Below are positions 1 through 8,680 of a DNA stretch of 64,000 bases, piece after piece. Position 1 is the stretch's first letter. Every line of letters begins with the position of its first letter. The notes beneath the pieces are model-generated. The model saw nothing but the letters and a program-made list of their open reading frames with translations, did no database searches and was not told the origin of the DNA. Made by a program: the position numbers and the translations under genes. Source of the DNA: Brucellaceae bacterium (lineage in GTDB: Bacteria > Pseudomonadota > Alphaproteobacteria > Rhizobiales > Rhizobiaceae); the NCBI GenBank assembly GCA_020637755.1, contig JACKJW010000003.1:62001-126000 (forward strand). Direction: 5' to 3'.

Positions 1-36
1 CACTCTTGTCCGCAGCCATCCACCGGAGACAAACCC

Positions 37-453
37 ATGAACAAGGCACTCACATTCCTCGCGCTGGCAGGCGCCCTCGTCACCGCTGCCCCCGCCTTCG
101 CCACTGAAGATTTCGAGCAGATCAAGGTCGATGCGGGCCACAAGCTCTTTGAAGGCAATTGCCGCCGCTGCCACGCCACGGACGCCAAGGACCCGTCCTA
201 CGGTCCGCCACTTGAAAATGTCGTCGGCCGCGGGGCAGGCACCTATCCGGGCTACAAGTATTCCACAGCCCTTGAAGCATCCGGGATCGTCTGGACACCG
301 GCTGCCCTGCGGGCCTGGATGGAAGACAATGACGGGTTCATGCCCGGCACCAAGATGCGCCATGTTGGCATCGAGGATCGCACCGTGCAGGATTTCATCC
401 TGTCCTACCTGCAATCCATAACCACGCGTGACGGCAAGGAAATCTCGAAGTAG
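37..453 (+). CDS. Small periplasmic class I c-type cytochrome
   Basis: The 138-residue product has a Sec signal peptide (hydrophobic residues about 4-22, ending in a PAFA-type cleavage site). A single heme motif, CRRCH, sits at residues 42-46, and a PGTKM segment supplies the probable axial Met107. This is the layout of small soluble class I cytochromes c of the mitochondrial/cyt c2 type, which carry electrons in the periplasm. The start is supported by a GGAGA-like ribosome site just upstream. It is followed by a strong terminator, so it appears to be the end of its transcription unit. The partner redox enzyme is not visible because the window begins 36 bases upstream. Confidence 0.9.
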   Translation: MNKALTFLALAGALVTAAPAFATEDFEQIKVDAGHKLFEGNCRRCHATDAKDPSYGPPLENVVGRGAGTYPGYKYSTALEASGIVWTPAALRAWMEDNDGFMPGTKMRHVGIEDRTVQDFILSYLQSITTRDGKEISK

Positions 454-494
454 GGGCGCGCAGCCGGTCTGCCGGACGTAGTCCCCGACGAAAG

Positions 495-528
495 AAAACC
501 CGCCGGGTCTCGCGAACCGGCGGGTTTT
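495..528. terminator. Perfect 12-bp hairpin, bidirectional terminator
   Basis: A 12-bp perfect inverted repeat (AAAACCCGCCGG at 495-506, CCGGCGGGTTTT at 517-528) encloses a 10-base loop. It lies between two convergent genes, the cytochrome and the thiolase. The A-run on one side and T-run on the other let it work as an intrinsic terminator on both strands. Confidence 0.85.
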
Positions 529-553
529 GCGTGACGCGGTGCGCTCCGGGAGA

Positions 554-1753
554 TCAGGAAACCTTGATGATCGCCGCCATGGCGCTGTCACCGGCAGCGC
601 AGCCCTGGAACAGGCCGTATCCGCCGCCCTTGATGGCCAGTTCCTCGATCAGTTCGATCACCGAGCGCAACGCCGTCGGCCCCTGGGGATGGCCCCAGAT
701 CAGCGAGCTGCCATAGTTGTTCATCGTTTCCCACTTGATGCCGAAGGCGCGTGCAAAGGCGATGTCGTTGACGGCAAAGGGGTTGTGCGCCTTGATGGCG
801 CCCATGTCCGTGATGCTCAGCCCGGCATGGTCAAGCGCACGCTTCGAGGCCTGGATCGGGGCCGCCGGCATGAAGCCCTTGTCCTCGCGCGCCTGCCCGA
901 AGGCGATGATCTCGATGGTGACGGATTTGTCCGTTGCGAGATCGGCTGCCTTTTCCGGCGTATCGGCGATGATCATCCCCGCCACACCGTCAGCCGGGTG
1001 AGTCTGGCCGCCGAAGGTAACCGAGCCGCCGTCGCGCACGGGCTTCAGCCGCGCCAGCCCCTCGGCGGTGGAAAGCGTCACGCCCATGTCGCCCTCCATG
1101 CTGGCCACCGTCTTGCGGTAGCGCGCATCCGGAACCTCGAAGGGCAGGTCCATGTAGCGCTTCATGAAGGCATGGCCGTCAGCCGTGGCATCGCCATATT
1201 GGGCGCAGCGGCGCAGCACCACCTCGTGCTGCTCTTCGGTGGAGATGCCGCCGGCGCGCCGCGCGACATTCTCTGCCGTGTCCACCATGGCGCAGCGCGC
1301 CCACGGGTCCTTGTTGAAGGCATCGAGCAGCCAGGCTTCCCCATCGCCTGCGCCGCCCGGGCCTGCCGGGTTCGGATAGTAGACATGGGGCGCATTGGAG
1401 CAGCGGTCACCCGAGACCACCAGCGTCGTGCCGGCATTGCCGAGGCCGATTTCGGCTGCTGCCGTCGCCATCAGGCGCGTGCCGGTGGCGCAGGCCTGGT
1501 TGATCGTCGGGCCGGTCAGCTTTTCCGCGCCGATCAGGCCGCCGAACCACGGCATTCCATAAAAGCAGCTCTTCTGCGGAATGGTGAAGCCATAGGCACC
1601 GAAATCGAACACGTCCGGTGCAATGCTGCGCTTGGCGAGCGCCTGGCGCGTCACGTGGGCTGCAAACTCGATCGAATGCAGATGGGCGAGATCACCCTGC
1701 CAGCGGGCAAAGGGTGTTGACCAGTAACCCCCATAGGGAATGTAGGCTTTCAT
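554..1753 (-). CDS. Thiolase-family acyl-CoA acyltransferase
   Basis: The 399-residue protein has the thiolase fold signatures. The nucleophile region is QACATGTR with Cys88, a histidine motif of the WGHPQG type follows, and a C-terminal GCAAGDSA segment corresponds to the second catalytic Cys loop. Length matches the family. The usual thiolase GGGxG block is altered, which places it with the lipid-transfer/acetyl-CoA-acetyltransferase-like branch rather than classical FadA. A GGAGGAG ribosome site precedes the ATG. It follows the alpha/beta hydrolase on the same strand and faces the beta-oxidation genes, so it probably performs the final thiolytic cleavage of the acid activated by the ligase at 4997-6826. 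That pathway link is inference. Confidence 0.85.
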   Translation of the reverse strand: MKAYIPYGGYWSTPFARWQGDLAHLHSIEFAAHVTRQALAKRSIAPDVFDFGAYGFTIPQKSCFYGMPWFGGLIGAEKLTGPTINQACATGTRLMATAAAEIGLGNAGTTLVVSGDRCSNAPHVYYPNPAGPGGAGDGEAWLLDAFNKDPWARCAMVDTAENVARRAGGISTEEQHEVVLRRCAQYGDATADGHAFMKRYMDLPFEVPDARYRKTVASMEGDMGVTLSTAEGLARLKPVRDGGSVTFGGQTHPADGVAGMIIADTPEKAADLATDKSVTIEIIAFGQAREDKGFMPAAPIQASKRALDHAGLSITDMGAIKAHNPFAVNDIAFARAFGIKWETMNNYGSSLIWGHPQGPTALRSVIELIEELAIKGGGYGLFQGCAAGDSAMAAIIKVS

Positions 1754-1788
1754 GGAATTCTCCTCCGGCGATGATCAGGAATGCAGCC

Positions 1789-2613
1789 TTACAGCGGCTG
1801 GAATGGGGAAGCCTCCGTGTCCATGCGCTCCAGCAAACCCACAAAGGATTGGATGGCAGGCATGACAATTTCGGGCTTTTCGGCGTGCGGAGCGTGCTGG
1901 GCCCCTTCCACGGCGAGGATTTCGCAAGGGCTGTAGGTGCGCGTCTCCAGTGACCGCATCTGGGCCATGGTGCCGTACTGGTCGGCCAGCCCCTGGATGC
2001 CCAGAACCGGCACCCGCAGCTCGTCGATGGCATATTCGATGTTCCAGCCGCGGAAGTCCGGTGTCAGCCAGCCCATGTTCCAGCCATTGAAGGCATCGTC
2101 CACATGGTCATGATACCTTGCCAGCCGCGCGCGCAGGTCACCTTGGTCATAGGCCTTGCGGGCTTCGGCGATCGAGGCCAGCCCTTCCGGCTCGGTAAAG
2201 AAATGCGGCGCGATGAGCACCAGTCCGCGCACCCGGTGATCAGACACGTTGCCGAGGTAGAGCGTGGCAATCGAGGCACCGTCCGAATGGCCGAGCAGGA
2301 TACCGCGCCGGAAGCCGATGGCATCCAGCACATGCGGCAGCACGTCCACAGCCTCATCCTTCATGTAATCGAGCGCCCAGGGGGCGGGGAAGGAAGATGA
2401 ACGGCCGTAGCCGCGCCGGTCATAGGCAAACACGCCGAAGCCCGTCGCTTCCTGCAGCGCCTGCGGAAACCCACGCCAGAGCTCGACACTGCCGAGACCT
2501 TCATGCAGCATGACGATGGTGGGTGCTTCCGCAGGCGAGGGGCCGAAACAGCGCCCGTTCAGCTGCGCTCCGGCCACCCTGATCGTGACAGCTTGGGTGG
2601 TATCCCAGACCAT
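1789..2613 (-). CDS. Alpha/beta-fold hydrolase
   Basis: The 274-residue protein has the alpha/beta-hydrolase core: an HEG oxyanion-type loop near the N terminus, the nucleophile elbow GHSDG, and a late AQHAPH segment supplying the catalytic His. The start at 2613 was chosen because GGGAGG lies seven bases upstream; a longer open frame from 2685 adds residues with no family likeness. It lies 35 bases ahead of the thiolase, probably in one operon. The substrate is unknown. In this context an acyl-CoA thioesterase or an ester hydrolase feeding the acid pathway is plausible. Confidence 0.85.
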   Translation of the reverse strand: MVWDTTQAVTIRVAGAQLNGRCFGPSPAEAPTIVMLHEGLGSVELWRGFPQALQEATGFGVFAYDRRGYGRSSSFPAPWALDYMKDEAVDVLPHVLDAIGFRRGILLGHSDGASIATLYLGNVSDHRVRGLVLIAPHFFTEPEGLASIAEARKAYDQGDLRARLARYHDHVDDAFNGWNMGWLTPDFRGWNIEYAIDELRVPVLGIQGLADQYGTMAQMRSLETRTYSPCEILAVEGAQHAPHAEKPEIVMPAIQSFVGLLERMDTEASPFQPL

Positions 2614-2655
2614 ATCGTCCTCCCTTCGGTCGCGTTCACACGACGCTTGTGCGAT

Positions 2656-2706
2656 ATAATACATAAAACCGGATGAAATGCGCAAGTCTCATGATTGTCA
2701 TATCAT
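2656..2706 (-). promoter_or_regulatory. Candidate promoter and operator between divergent acid-catabolism units
   Basis: On the minus strand, TTGCGC (2680-2685) and TATTAT (2656-2661) are 18 bases apart, a plausible sigma-70 promoter for the hydrolase-thiolase unit. Just upstream, ATGAT-N6-ATCAT (2691-2706) is an inverted repeat suited to a dimeric repressor such as the MarR-type regulators common at CoA-ligase pathways. No regulator gene is adjacent. The match was made by eye only. Confidence 0.4.
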
Positions 2707-2879
2707 AAAATAGTTACAAACATTCAGGTTGGAGCTGGAAAAATGCAAAATAATGCATTAAAGAGGATGCGCAAGGATGAAAAACACGGAGCTTGGGCTC
2801 TGTGACCCCACCCTGCGCGGACGCCGGTGCCCGGCGCGCAGCGGCGATCAACGACAAGAATCGGCGCCACGGAGGAACC

Positions 2880-4925
2880 ATGCCGGTATCGGTGGAGACG
2901 CGCGGTCCTGTCGCGCTGGTGACGATCAGCAACCCGCCGGTCAACGCGATCGGCCAGGCCGAGCGCCAGGGCCTGCTCGACGCGCTGGCCCGGATCGAGG
3001 CCGATGGGAGCCTGCGCGCCGCAGTGATCCGCGGTGAGGGTGCCAACTTCGCCGCCGGTGCCGATGCGCGCGAATTTGACGGCCCGGCGCTCGATCCGCA
3101 ATTGCCCGATGTCCTCAACGCCATTGAAGCCTGTGCCAAGCCGTGGATTGCGGCCATCGAAGGGGCAGCACTTGGCGGCGGGCTCGAAATCGCGCTCGTC
3201 TGCGACCGCCGTATTGTCCATCCGCGTGCAACGCTCGGCCTGCCGGAAACCAATCTCGGCATCGTCCCGGGTTCCGGCGGTACGCAGCGCCTGCCGCGCC
3301 TTGTCGGCATGGCGGCGGCCCTCGACATGATCCCGCTCGGCACACCCGTCAGGGCAGACAAGGCCCTGGCCATAGGCCTTGCCGACGAACTGAGCGACGA
3401 TCCGCTGACCCGTGCGCTGGAACTCGCCGGGGCGGACACGCCGCCCGCCAAGCGGCAGGTGTCGCGCATGGAATCCCCCGCGCCGGAAGCCGAAGCGCTG
3501 GAGGCCGCCGAAGCCGCCGTGGCCAGGAAGAAGGCCGGACAGCTGGCCCCTCGCCGCGCCATCGAACTGATTGCCCTGTCGGCCGGAACGGATTTCGCCG
3601 AAGGCGCAGCCGAGGAGCGCAAGAGCTTCCTGTCGCTGCGTACGGGTTCGCAGGCCAGGGCGTTGCGCCACATGTTCTTTGCCGAACGGGGCGCCCGCGC
3701 CCCGGCCCATATTGCAGAGCTTCCCGTTCCGGACATCACCCGCGCCGCTGTCATCGGTGGCGGCACCATGGGTGCCGGCATTGCCTGGGCGCTGCTTCAG
3801 GCGGGCATCGCCGTCACCCTTGTCGAGGCGATGGACAGCGCCGTCGAGCGCGCCACCCACAATGTTGGAAAGCTGGCCGCTGAGGCGGAAAAACGTGGGC
3901 TGCTGACGCCGGAAAAACGCGCGGCCCTGATGGGACAGATCCGCCTTCAAGTGGGCTATGAAGGGCTGGACGATTGCGCGCTGGCCATCGAGGCGGCCTA
4001 TGAGAGCATGGAGGTCAAGCGCCAGGTCTTTTCCGCGCTCGATGCTGCCTTGCCGAAAGGCGCGGTCCTCGCCACCAACACCTCCTACCTCGACATCAAC
4101 GAGATCGCGGCCGTGGTGTCGCGCCCAGAAGCCGTGGTCGGGCTGCATTTCTTCTCGCCCGCCCATGTGATGAAGCTTCTGGAGATCGTGCAGGCGGACA
4201 AGACCGCTCCGGAAGCGCTGGCGCTCGCCTATGCCGTCGCCAAGCGGCTGAAGAAAATTCCCGTCCTCTCCGGCGTTTGCGACGGCTTCATCGGCAACCG
4301 CATCCTGGCGCGTTACCGCGAGATCGCCGACATGGTGATGATCGACGGCTCGCTGCCATGGGAGATCGATGAAGCCATGGTGGAATTCGGCTACGCCATG
4401 GGCCCTTACATGACGCAGGACCTGGCCGGTCTCGACATCGCCTTTGCCAACCGCAAGCGGCAGGCCGCCACGCGCGACCCGAACCGGCGCTATGTGCCCA
4501 TCGGCGACCGCATGGTGGAGGAGGGGCGTCTGGGCCGCAAGGCCTCGGTCGGCTGGTACCGCTATCCCGGTGGCGGCGGTGCGGTGATCGATCCGCTGCT
4601 GGAAGACATGATCACGGAGGAAGCGCGCCACGCGAAGATCACGCGCCGTGAGTTCAGCCACGACGAAATCTGCCGGCGCCTGCTGGCCGGCATGATCAAC
4701 GAGGCAGCCGCCATTCTGCAGGAAGGGATCGCCGAAAACGCAACCGCCATCGATCTGGTCACCGTCAACGGCTACGGCTTCCCGCGCTGGCGGGGCGGTC
4801 TGATGCACCATGCCGCCGAATACGGCTTTGACCGGGTGATCGCCGATATTGAGGAATTTGCACGCGAGGACGCCGTCGTCTGGCAGGTGTCGCAAGGGCT
4901 GCGGGCACTCGCGGCCAAGGCATGA
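2880..4925 (+). CDS. Enoyl-CoA hydratase / 3-hydroxyacyl-CoA dehydrogenase fusion (FadB/FadJ-like)
   Basis: The 681-residue bifunctional beta-oxidation enzyme has an N-terminal crotonase domain (about 1-190), with an oxyanion-hole segment GAALGGGLE and a following GSGGTQRLPR motif. A central NAD-binding 3-hydroxyacyl-CoA dehydrogenase domain begins at GGGTMGAGIAW, and two C-terminal helical dehydrogenase domains follow. The start at 2880 is set by GGAGG five bases upstream, not by the in-frame ATG at 2793. It hydrates an enoyl-CoA and oxidises the 3-hydroxyacyl-CoA with NAD. The ligase gene starts about 70 bases downstream, and the thiolase and hydrolase are divergent, which completes a short-chain oxidation module. 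Confidence 0.92.
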   Translation: MPVSVETRGPVALVTISNPPVNAIGQAERQGLLDALARIEADGSLRAAVIRGEGANFAAGADAREFDGPALDPQLPDVLNAIEACAKPWIAAIEGAALGGGLEIALVCDRRIVHPRATLGLPETNLGIVPGSGGTQRLPRLVGMAAALDMIPLGTPVRADKALAIGLADELSDDPLTRALELAGADTPPAKRQVSRMESPAPEAEALEAAEAAVARKKAGQLAPRRAIELIALSAGTDFAEGAAEERKSFLSLRTGSQARALRHMFFAERGARAPAHIAELPVPDITRAAVIGGGTMGAGIAWALLQAGIAVTLVEAMDSAVERATHNVGKLAAEAEKRGLLTPEKRAALMGQIRLQVGYEGLDDCALAIEAAYESMEVKRQVFSALDAALPKGAVLATNTSYLDINEIAAVVSRPEAVVGLHFFSPAHVMKLLEIVQADKTAPEALALAYAVAKRLKKIPVLSGVCDGFIGNRILARYREIADMVMIDGSLPWEIDEAMVEFGYAMGPYMTQDLAGLDIAFANRKRQAATRDPNRRYVPIGDRMVEEGRLGRKASVGWYRYPGGGGAVIDPLLEDMITEEARHAKITRREFSHDEICRRLLAGMINEAAAILQEGIAENATAIDLVTVNGYGFPRWRGGLMHHAAEYGFDRVIADIEEFAREDAVVWQVSQGLRALAAKA

Positions 4926-4996
4926 CGCGCGCCGCCGCAGGAGGATGCGGCGGTTGCGCTAAGAGGAATGCGGCATTGGCCGCCAGGGAGGATCAT

Positions 4997-6826
4997 ATGA
5001 CCAACACGCTTTTTGCAACGCCGGACATTGCGCAGGAAAAACGCGCTGACGGCACCATCATCCTGACATCGCGGCTGGAACTGGGAAAGCCCGCCCGCTC
5101 CATCGGCGACTGGCTGGTCCATTGGGCAAAGACCGATCCGGACAGGCTGTTCCTGGCCGAGCGCGGCAAGGATGGTCGGTGGGTGCGCCTGACCTACGGC
5201 CAAGCCCTCGAGAAGGTGCGCGCCGCCGGTGCCTGGATGCTGGCCAACGGCCTGTCGCAGGATCATCCGCTGGCGCTTCTGTCCGACAACAGCATCGATC
5301 ACGCGGTGCTGGCGCTGGGCGCGATCTATGCCGGCATTCCCGCCGCCACCATCAGCCAGGCCTATTCGCTGCTGTCGTCCGATCACGAACGCATCAAGGC
5401 CATGGTCGGCCTGCTGGAACCCGGCGCCGTCTATGCCTCCGACACCGCCCGCTTCGGCCCGGCGCTCAAGGCCATCAGCCCGTTGCACGCCGGCAAGGTC
5501 ATCACCTCCGATGATGACGGTTCCGCCGGTGCGGTGATCTCCATGGCCGGTGTGCTGGCCCCGCGTGACGAGGCCGCCGTTGAAGCCGCCCACGCCGCCA
5601 TCACGCCTGACACGATTGCCCGCCTGCTCTTCACATCCGGTTCGACCGGTCTTCCCAAGGCTGTCATCAACACCCACCGCATGCTGACCGCCAACCAGGA
5701 AATGCGCGCCGCCTGCTGGCCTTTCCTCGCAGCCGAACCGCCGGTGATCGTGGACTGGCTGCCGTGGAGCCACACCTTCGGCGCCAATCACAATCTCAAC
5801 ATGGTCATGCGCAACGGCGGAACCATGTATATCGACGCCGGCCGCCCGGCTCCCGGTGCCATCAATGCGACCGTCGCCAATGTCGCCGAGATCGGACCGA
5901 ACATCTGCTTCAACGTGCCGCGCGGTTACGCGATGATGGCCGATGCGCTGGAGGCCGATCCGGAAGCCGCCAAGCGCTTCTTCTCTGCCGTCAAGGTCAT
6001 CTTCTATGCCGCTGCCGCGCTGCCGCAAACCACCTGGGACAAGCTGGAGGAGCTGTCGCAGAAGGCGGTCGGCCGCAAGCCGGCGCTCGTCTCCGCCTGG
6101 GGGTCGACCGAAACCGCACCGCTTGCCACCGACTGCCATTTCCAGGCAACGCGCTCCGGCAATATCGGCGTGCCGGTGCCCGGCGTGGAACTGAAGCTGG
6201 TGCCCAATGCCGGCAAGATGGAAGTGCGCGTGCGCGGACCCAACGTGACGCCGGGCTACTACCGCAACGAACCCCAGACGGCCGCCGCCTTCGACGAGGA
6301 GGGGTTTTACCTGATCGGCGACGCCATGAAGCTCGCCGATCCGGATGATGCCTCCAAGGGCCTGTTCTTTGATGGCCGTGTGGCCGAGGACTTCAAGCTC
6401 TCCACCGGCACCTTCGTCCATGTCGGCCAGATTCGTGTCGCCGGCATCGATGCGCTGACACCGCTGGCCCAGGATATCGTCGTCACCGGCCACAACCGCG
6501 ATGCAGTCGGCTTCCTGATCTTCCCGAACATGCCCGCTGCCCGCAAGATCGCAGGCCTCGGCGAGGATGCGCCGGTGGCCGACGTGCTCGCCCATCCTGC
6601 TGTTCGTGCCCATGCCGCCAAGGGGCTGGGGGCGCTGAAGGCGGAAGGCGGCGGCTCGTCCCGCTTTGCCACCCGCGCCCGCCTGATGGCGGCCCCGCCG
6701 TCCGTCGATGCCGGCGAGATCAATGACAAGGGCTACATCAACCAGCGCGCCGTGCTCGGCAACCGCGCGGAAGAATTGGCGGCCCTGGAGGGTAGCGACC
6801 CGCAAGCCTTCATCCTGCCGGGGTGA
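4997..6826 (+). CDS. Feruloyl-CoA-synthase-like acyl-CoA ligase
   Basis: The 609-residue adenylate-forming enzyme has the P-loop FTSGSTGLPKAV, a GSTETAP motif, and the YLIGDA and FDGR regions of the ANL family. Overall layout and length resemble the feruloyl-CoA synthase branch (Fcs), which activates hydroxycinnamates to CoA thioesters using ATP. The start at 4997 follows AGGGAGG; the open frame begins earlier, but that extension is unlike the family. It is co-directional with the hydratase/dehydrogenase gene, so the substrate is probably an aryl- or alkyl-propenoic acid degraded by beta-oxidation. No vanillin-type lyase (Ech) is present, so calling it a true ferulate enzyme would be inference. 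Confidence 0.82.
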   Translation: MTNTLFATPDIAQEKRADGTIILTSRLELGKPARSIGDWLVHWAKTDPDRLFLAERGKDGRWVRLTYGQALEKVRAAGAWMLANGLSQDHPLALLSDNSIDHAVLALGAIYAGIPAATISQAYSLLSSDHERIKAMVGLLEPGAVYASDTARFGPALKAISPLHAGKVITSDDDGSAGAVISMAGVLAPRDEAAVEAAHAAITPDTIARLLFTSGSTGLPKAVINTHRMLTANQEMRAACWPFLAAEPPVIVDWLPWSHTFGANHNLNMVMRNGGTMYIDAGRPAPGAINATVANVAEIGPNICFNVPRGYAMMADALEADPEAAKRFFSAVKVIFYAAAALPQTTWDKLEELSQKAVGRKPALVSAWGSTETAPLATDCHFQATRSGNIGVPVPGVELKLVPNAGKMEVRVRGPNVTPGYYRNEPQTAAAFDEEGFYLIGDAMKLADPDDASKGLFFDGRVAEDFKLSTGTFVHVGQIRVAGIDALTPLAQDIVVTGHNRDAVGFLIFPNMPAARKIAGLGEDAPVADVLAHPAVRAHAAKGLGALKAEGGGSSRFATRARLMAAPPSVDAGEINDKGYINQRAVLGNRAEELAALEGSDPQAFILPG

Positions 6827-6842
6827 GGCCGCGTCGTGACGG

Positions 6843-6864
6843 CCGCCAAGGCTTGCCTTGGCGG
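6843..6864 (+). terminator. Hairpin downstream of the CoA ligase
   Basis: A 9-bp perfect stem (CCGCCAAGG / CCTTGGCGG) with a 4-base loop lies 17 bases after the ligase stop. No clear T-run follows, so it may be a weak intrinsic terminator or an mRNA-stabilising 3' hairpin. Confidence 0.5.
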
Positions 6865-6970
6865 GCCGTTCCGTTCCACACTGCGCATGCCCCGCTGACG
6901 AACCCGAGCCGGACTCCTGTCCGTGCCACGGAAGGCCCTTGGGGCGCGACCGGGTACATGAGGCGTTGCG

Positions 6971-8575
6971 ATGCGGGGATGTTCATTCAGGCTCTTGCTG
7001 GCTTTGCTGCTGGCATTCCTGCCTGCGACATGGCTGCGGGCGCAGGAGAGCACGCATGTGGCGCTGGTCTTCGGCAATTCACGCTATGTGCATGCCGGCG
7101 AGTTGAAGAACCCCGTCAATGATGCCGAGGACGTTTCGCTGAAGCTCCAGACCATGGGCTATTCGGTCGATACCTTTCTCGACGCCGATTTCAACCAGAT
7201 GCGCAATGCCCTGTCGGCCTTCGCGGCCAAGGCGGCGCGCGCCGATGTCGCGATGATCTTCTTTGCCGGGCATGGCATCGAGATATCCAAGCAGAACTAC
7301 CTCATTCCCGTCGATGCCCAGCTCGACAGCGACAGCCAGGTTGCCTTCCAGGCCATCCCGCTCGACATGATGCTGAACGCCGTGACCGGGGCAAAGAAGC
7401 TCAAGGTGGTCCTGCTGGATGCCTGCCGCAACAACCCGTTCCTCAAGAAGATGCGATCGGCAGGCGCGGCACGCCGGTCCACACTCGTCGGCGGCCTTGC
7501 CGCGGTCGATCCCGACCATGGCAGCCTGATCGGCTATTCGGCCAAGGAAGGCACAACCGCCAGCGACGGCACCGGCCGCAACAGTCCCTACACAACCGCG
7601 CTGCTGAAATACATCGATGCGCCGCGCCTCGATGTCGGGCGCATGATGCGCAAGATCCGCGATGATGTGATCAAGACGACGGCGGGCGAGCAGGAGCCTT
7701 TCGATTATCGCTCGCTGCCGGGCGATGACGTGTTCATCAATCCGGCATCCGTGACCACTGACAAGCCCGACGACAGTGCCGGGACACCCGTTTCTCCGGG
7801 ACAGCAAAGCCCGGAAGCCTTGCGTCTGAAAGCCGCTGCCGATGCCTGGGCAGCGGTCAAGGAATCGAGCGACCCCGGCGATTTCGAGCTGGTTGAGCGC
7901 GAATTCGCGGGCACATTCTACGCCAAGCTGGCCCAGTCCCGCCGCGAAAAGCTTCAGCGCGAGCAGGGAAACCGGAACGAAAGGCCCGATGACGGAGACC
8001 AAGGCAATTCGCCGCTGGACCAGTCGAATCCTGTTCCGCAGACCTCTTGGTATCTGGCTCTTTACCGGGACATTGACCTGTTTGGAAACGATCTGGGGCG
8101 CGGCCTGAAAACCTCCGACGCGACCCAATGCGCCCGCGATTGCGGAAACAACACGGCCTGCCGCGCCTTCACCTACAACTCCTCCGCCAATCTCTGCTTC
8201 CTGAAGGGCGGCTATTCCTTTGCGCAAATCTTTTCCGGCGCCCTTGCGGGGTTCTATTTCCAGGGAACCGGCGAGAAGGACGCGCCTTCCATTGTCGCCG
8301 AGTGGGAGGTCTTCGCCAAGGCCGACCTCGACGGCATCGATCTGGGTGATTCCGGTGCGCAGAGCTTTGAGGGCTGCATCAACACCTGCCGGGGCAGGCC
8401 GGGCTGCGACGGATTTGCCTTCGTCCACTTTACCAAGCGCAAGCAGTGCTGGCTGAAAAGCTCCAGCGGAAGTCCGGTCTACAACCGCAATTCCCGGCGC
8501 GGCGTCACCTCGGCGCGAAGGGTCAACCGCCCGGTCTATCCGGACCGCGTGATCCGCGTCGACGCCCTGCGGTGA
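6971..8575 (+). CDS. Exported caspase-family protein with two C-terminal PAN/Apple domains
   Basis: The 534-residue protein begins with a signal peptide (about 1-25). A caspase p20-like (peptidase C14) domain at about 28-250 carries the catalytic dyad, His101 in FFAGHGIE and Cys152 in LLDACRNNPF. A linker containing a short helical AFI/YAKLA-type segment follows. Two Cys-rich PAN/Apple-like modules lie at about 365-440 and 450-515; in other proteins this fold binds carbohydrate or protein. It is likely secreted or periplasmic. It is the first of four caspase-family genes in 17 kb. The substrate is unknown; bacterial relatives (orthocaspases) usually cut after Arg or Lys. Confidence 0.88.
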   Translation: MRGCSFRLLLALLLAFLPATWLRAQESTHVALVFGNSRYVHAGELKNPVNDAEDVSLKLQTMGYSVDTFLDADFNQMRNALSAFAAKAARADVAMIFFAGHGIEISKQNYLIPVDAQLDSDSQVAFQAIPLDMMLNAVTGAKKLKVVLLDACRNNPFLKKMRSAGAARRSTLVGGLAAVDPDHGSLIGYSAKEGTTASDGTGRNSPYTTALLKYIDAPRLDVGRMMRKIRDDVIKTTAGEQEPFDYRSLPGDDVFINPASVTTDKPDDSAGTPVSPGQQSPEALRLKAAADAWAAVKESSDPGDFELVEREFAGTFYAKLAQSRREKLQREQGNRNERPDDGDQGNSPLDQSNPVPQTSWYLALYRDIDLFGNDLGRGLKTSDATQCARDCGNNTACRAFTYNSSANLCFLKGGYSFAQIFSGALAGFYFQGTGEKDAPSIVAEWEVFAKADLDGIDLGDSGAQSFEGCINTCRGRPGCDGFAFVHFTKRKQCWLKSSSGSPVYNRNSRRGVTSARRVNRPVYPDRVIRVDALR

Positions 8576-8680
8576 AACCCCGGCGGACCGGTCGGGATGG
8601 CCGCGTCACATTGTCGATTAATTCTTGGTTAAGCATCCGCGTTTAGGGTTTTGAAAGAAACGCGAACCGGAAAGCCGCCC

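Noticed and set aside
2724..4895. 723-codon open frame antisense to the hydratase/dehydrogenase gene
   Set aside because: It is the reverse shadow of a GC-rich gene; the product has no recognisable domain, while the plus strand encodes a complete enzyme with all motifs.
4772..6805. 677-codon open frame antisense to the CoA ligase
   Set aside because: Same high-GC shadow effect; Gly/His/Arg-rich product without family features.
4997..6826. Naming the ligase fcs outright
   Set aside because: Resemblance to feruloyl-CoA synthase is clear but there is no vanillin-type hydratase-lyase nearby, so the substrate is not assured.
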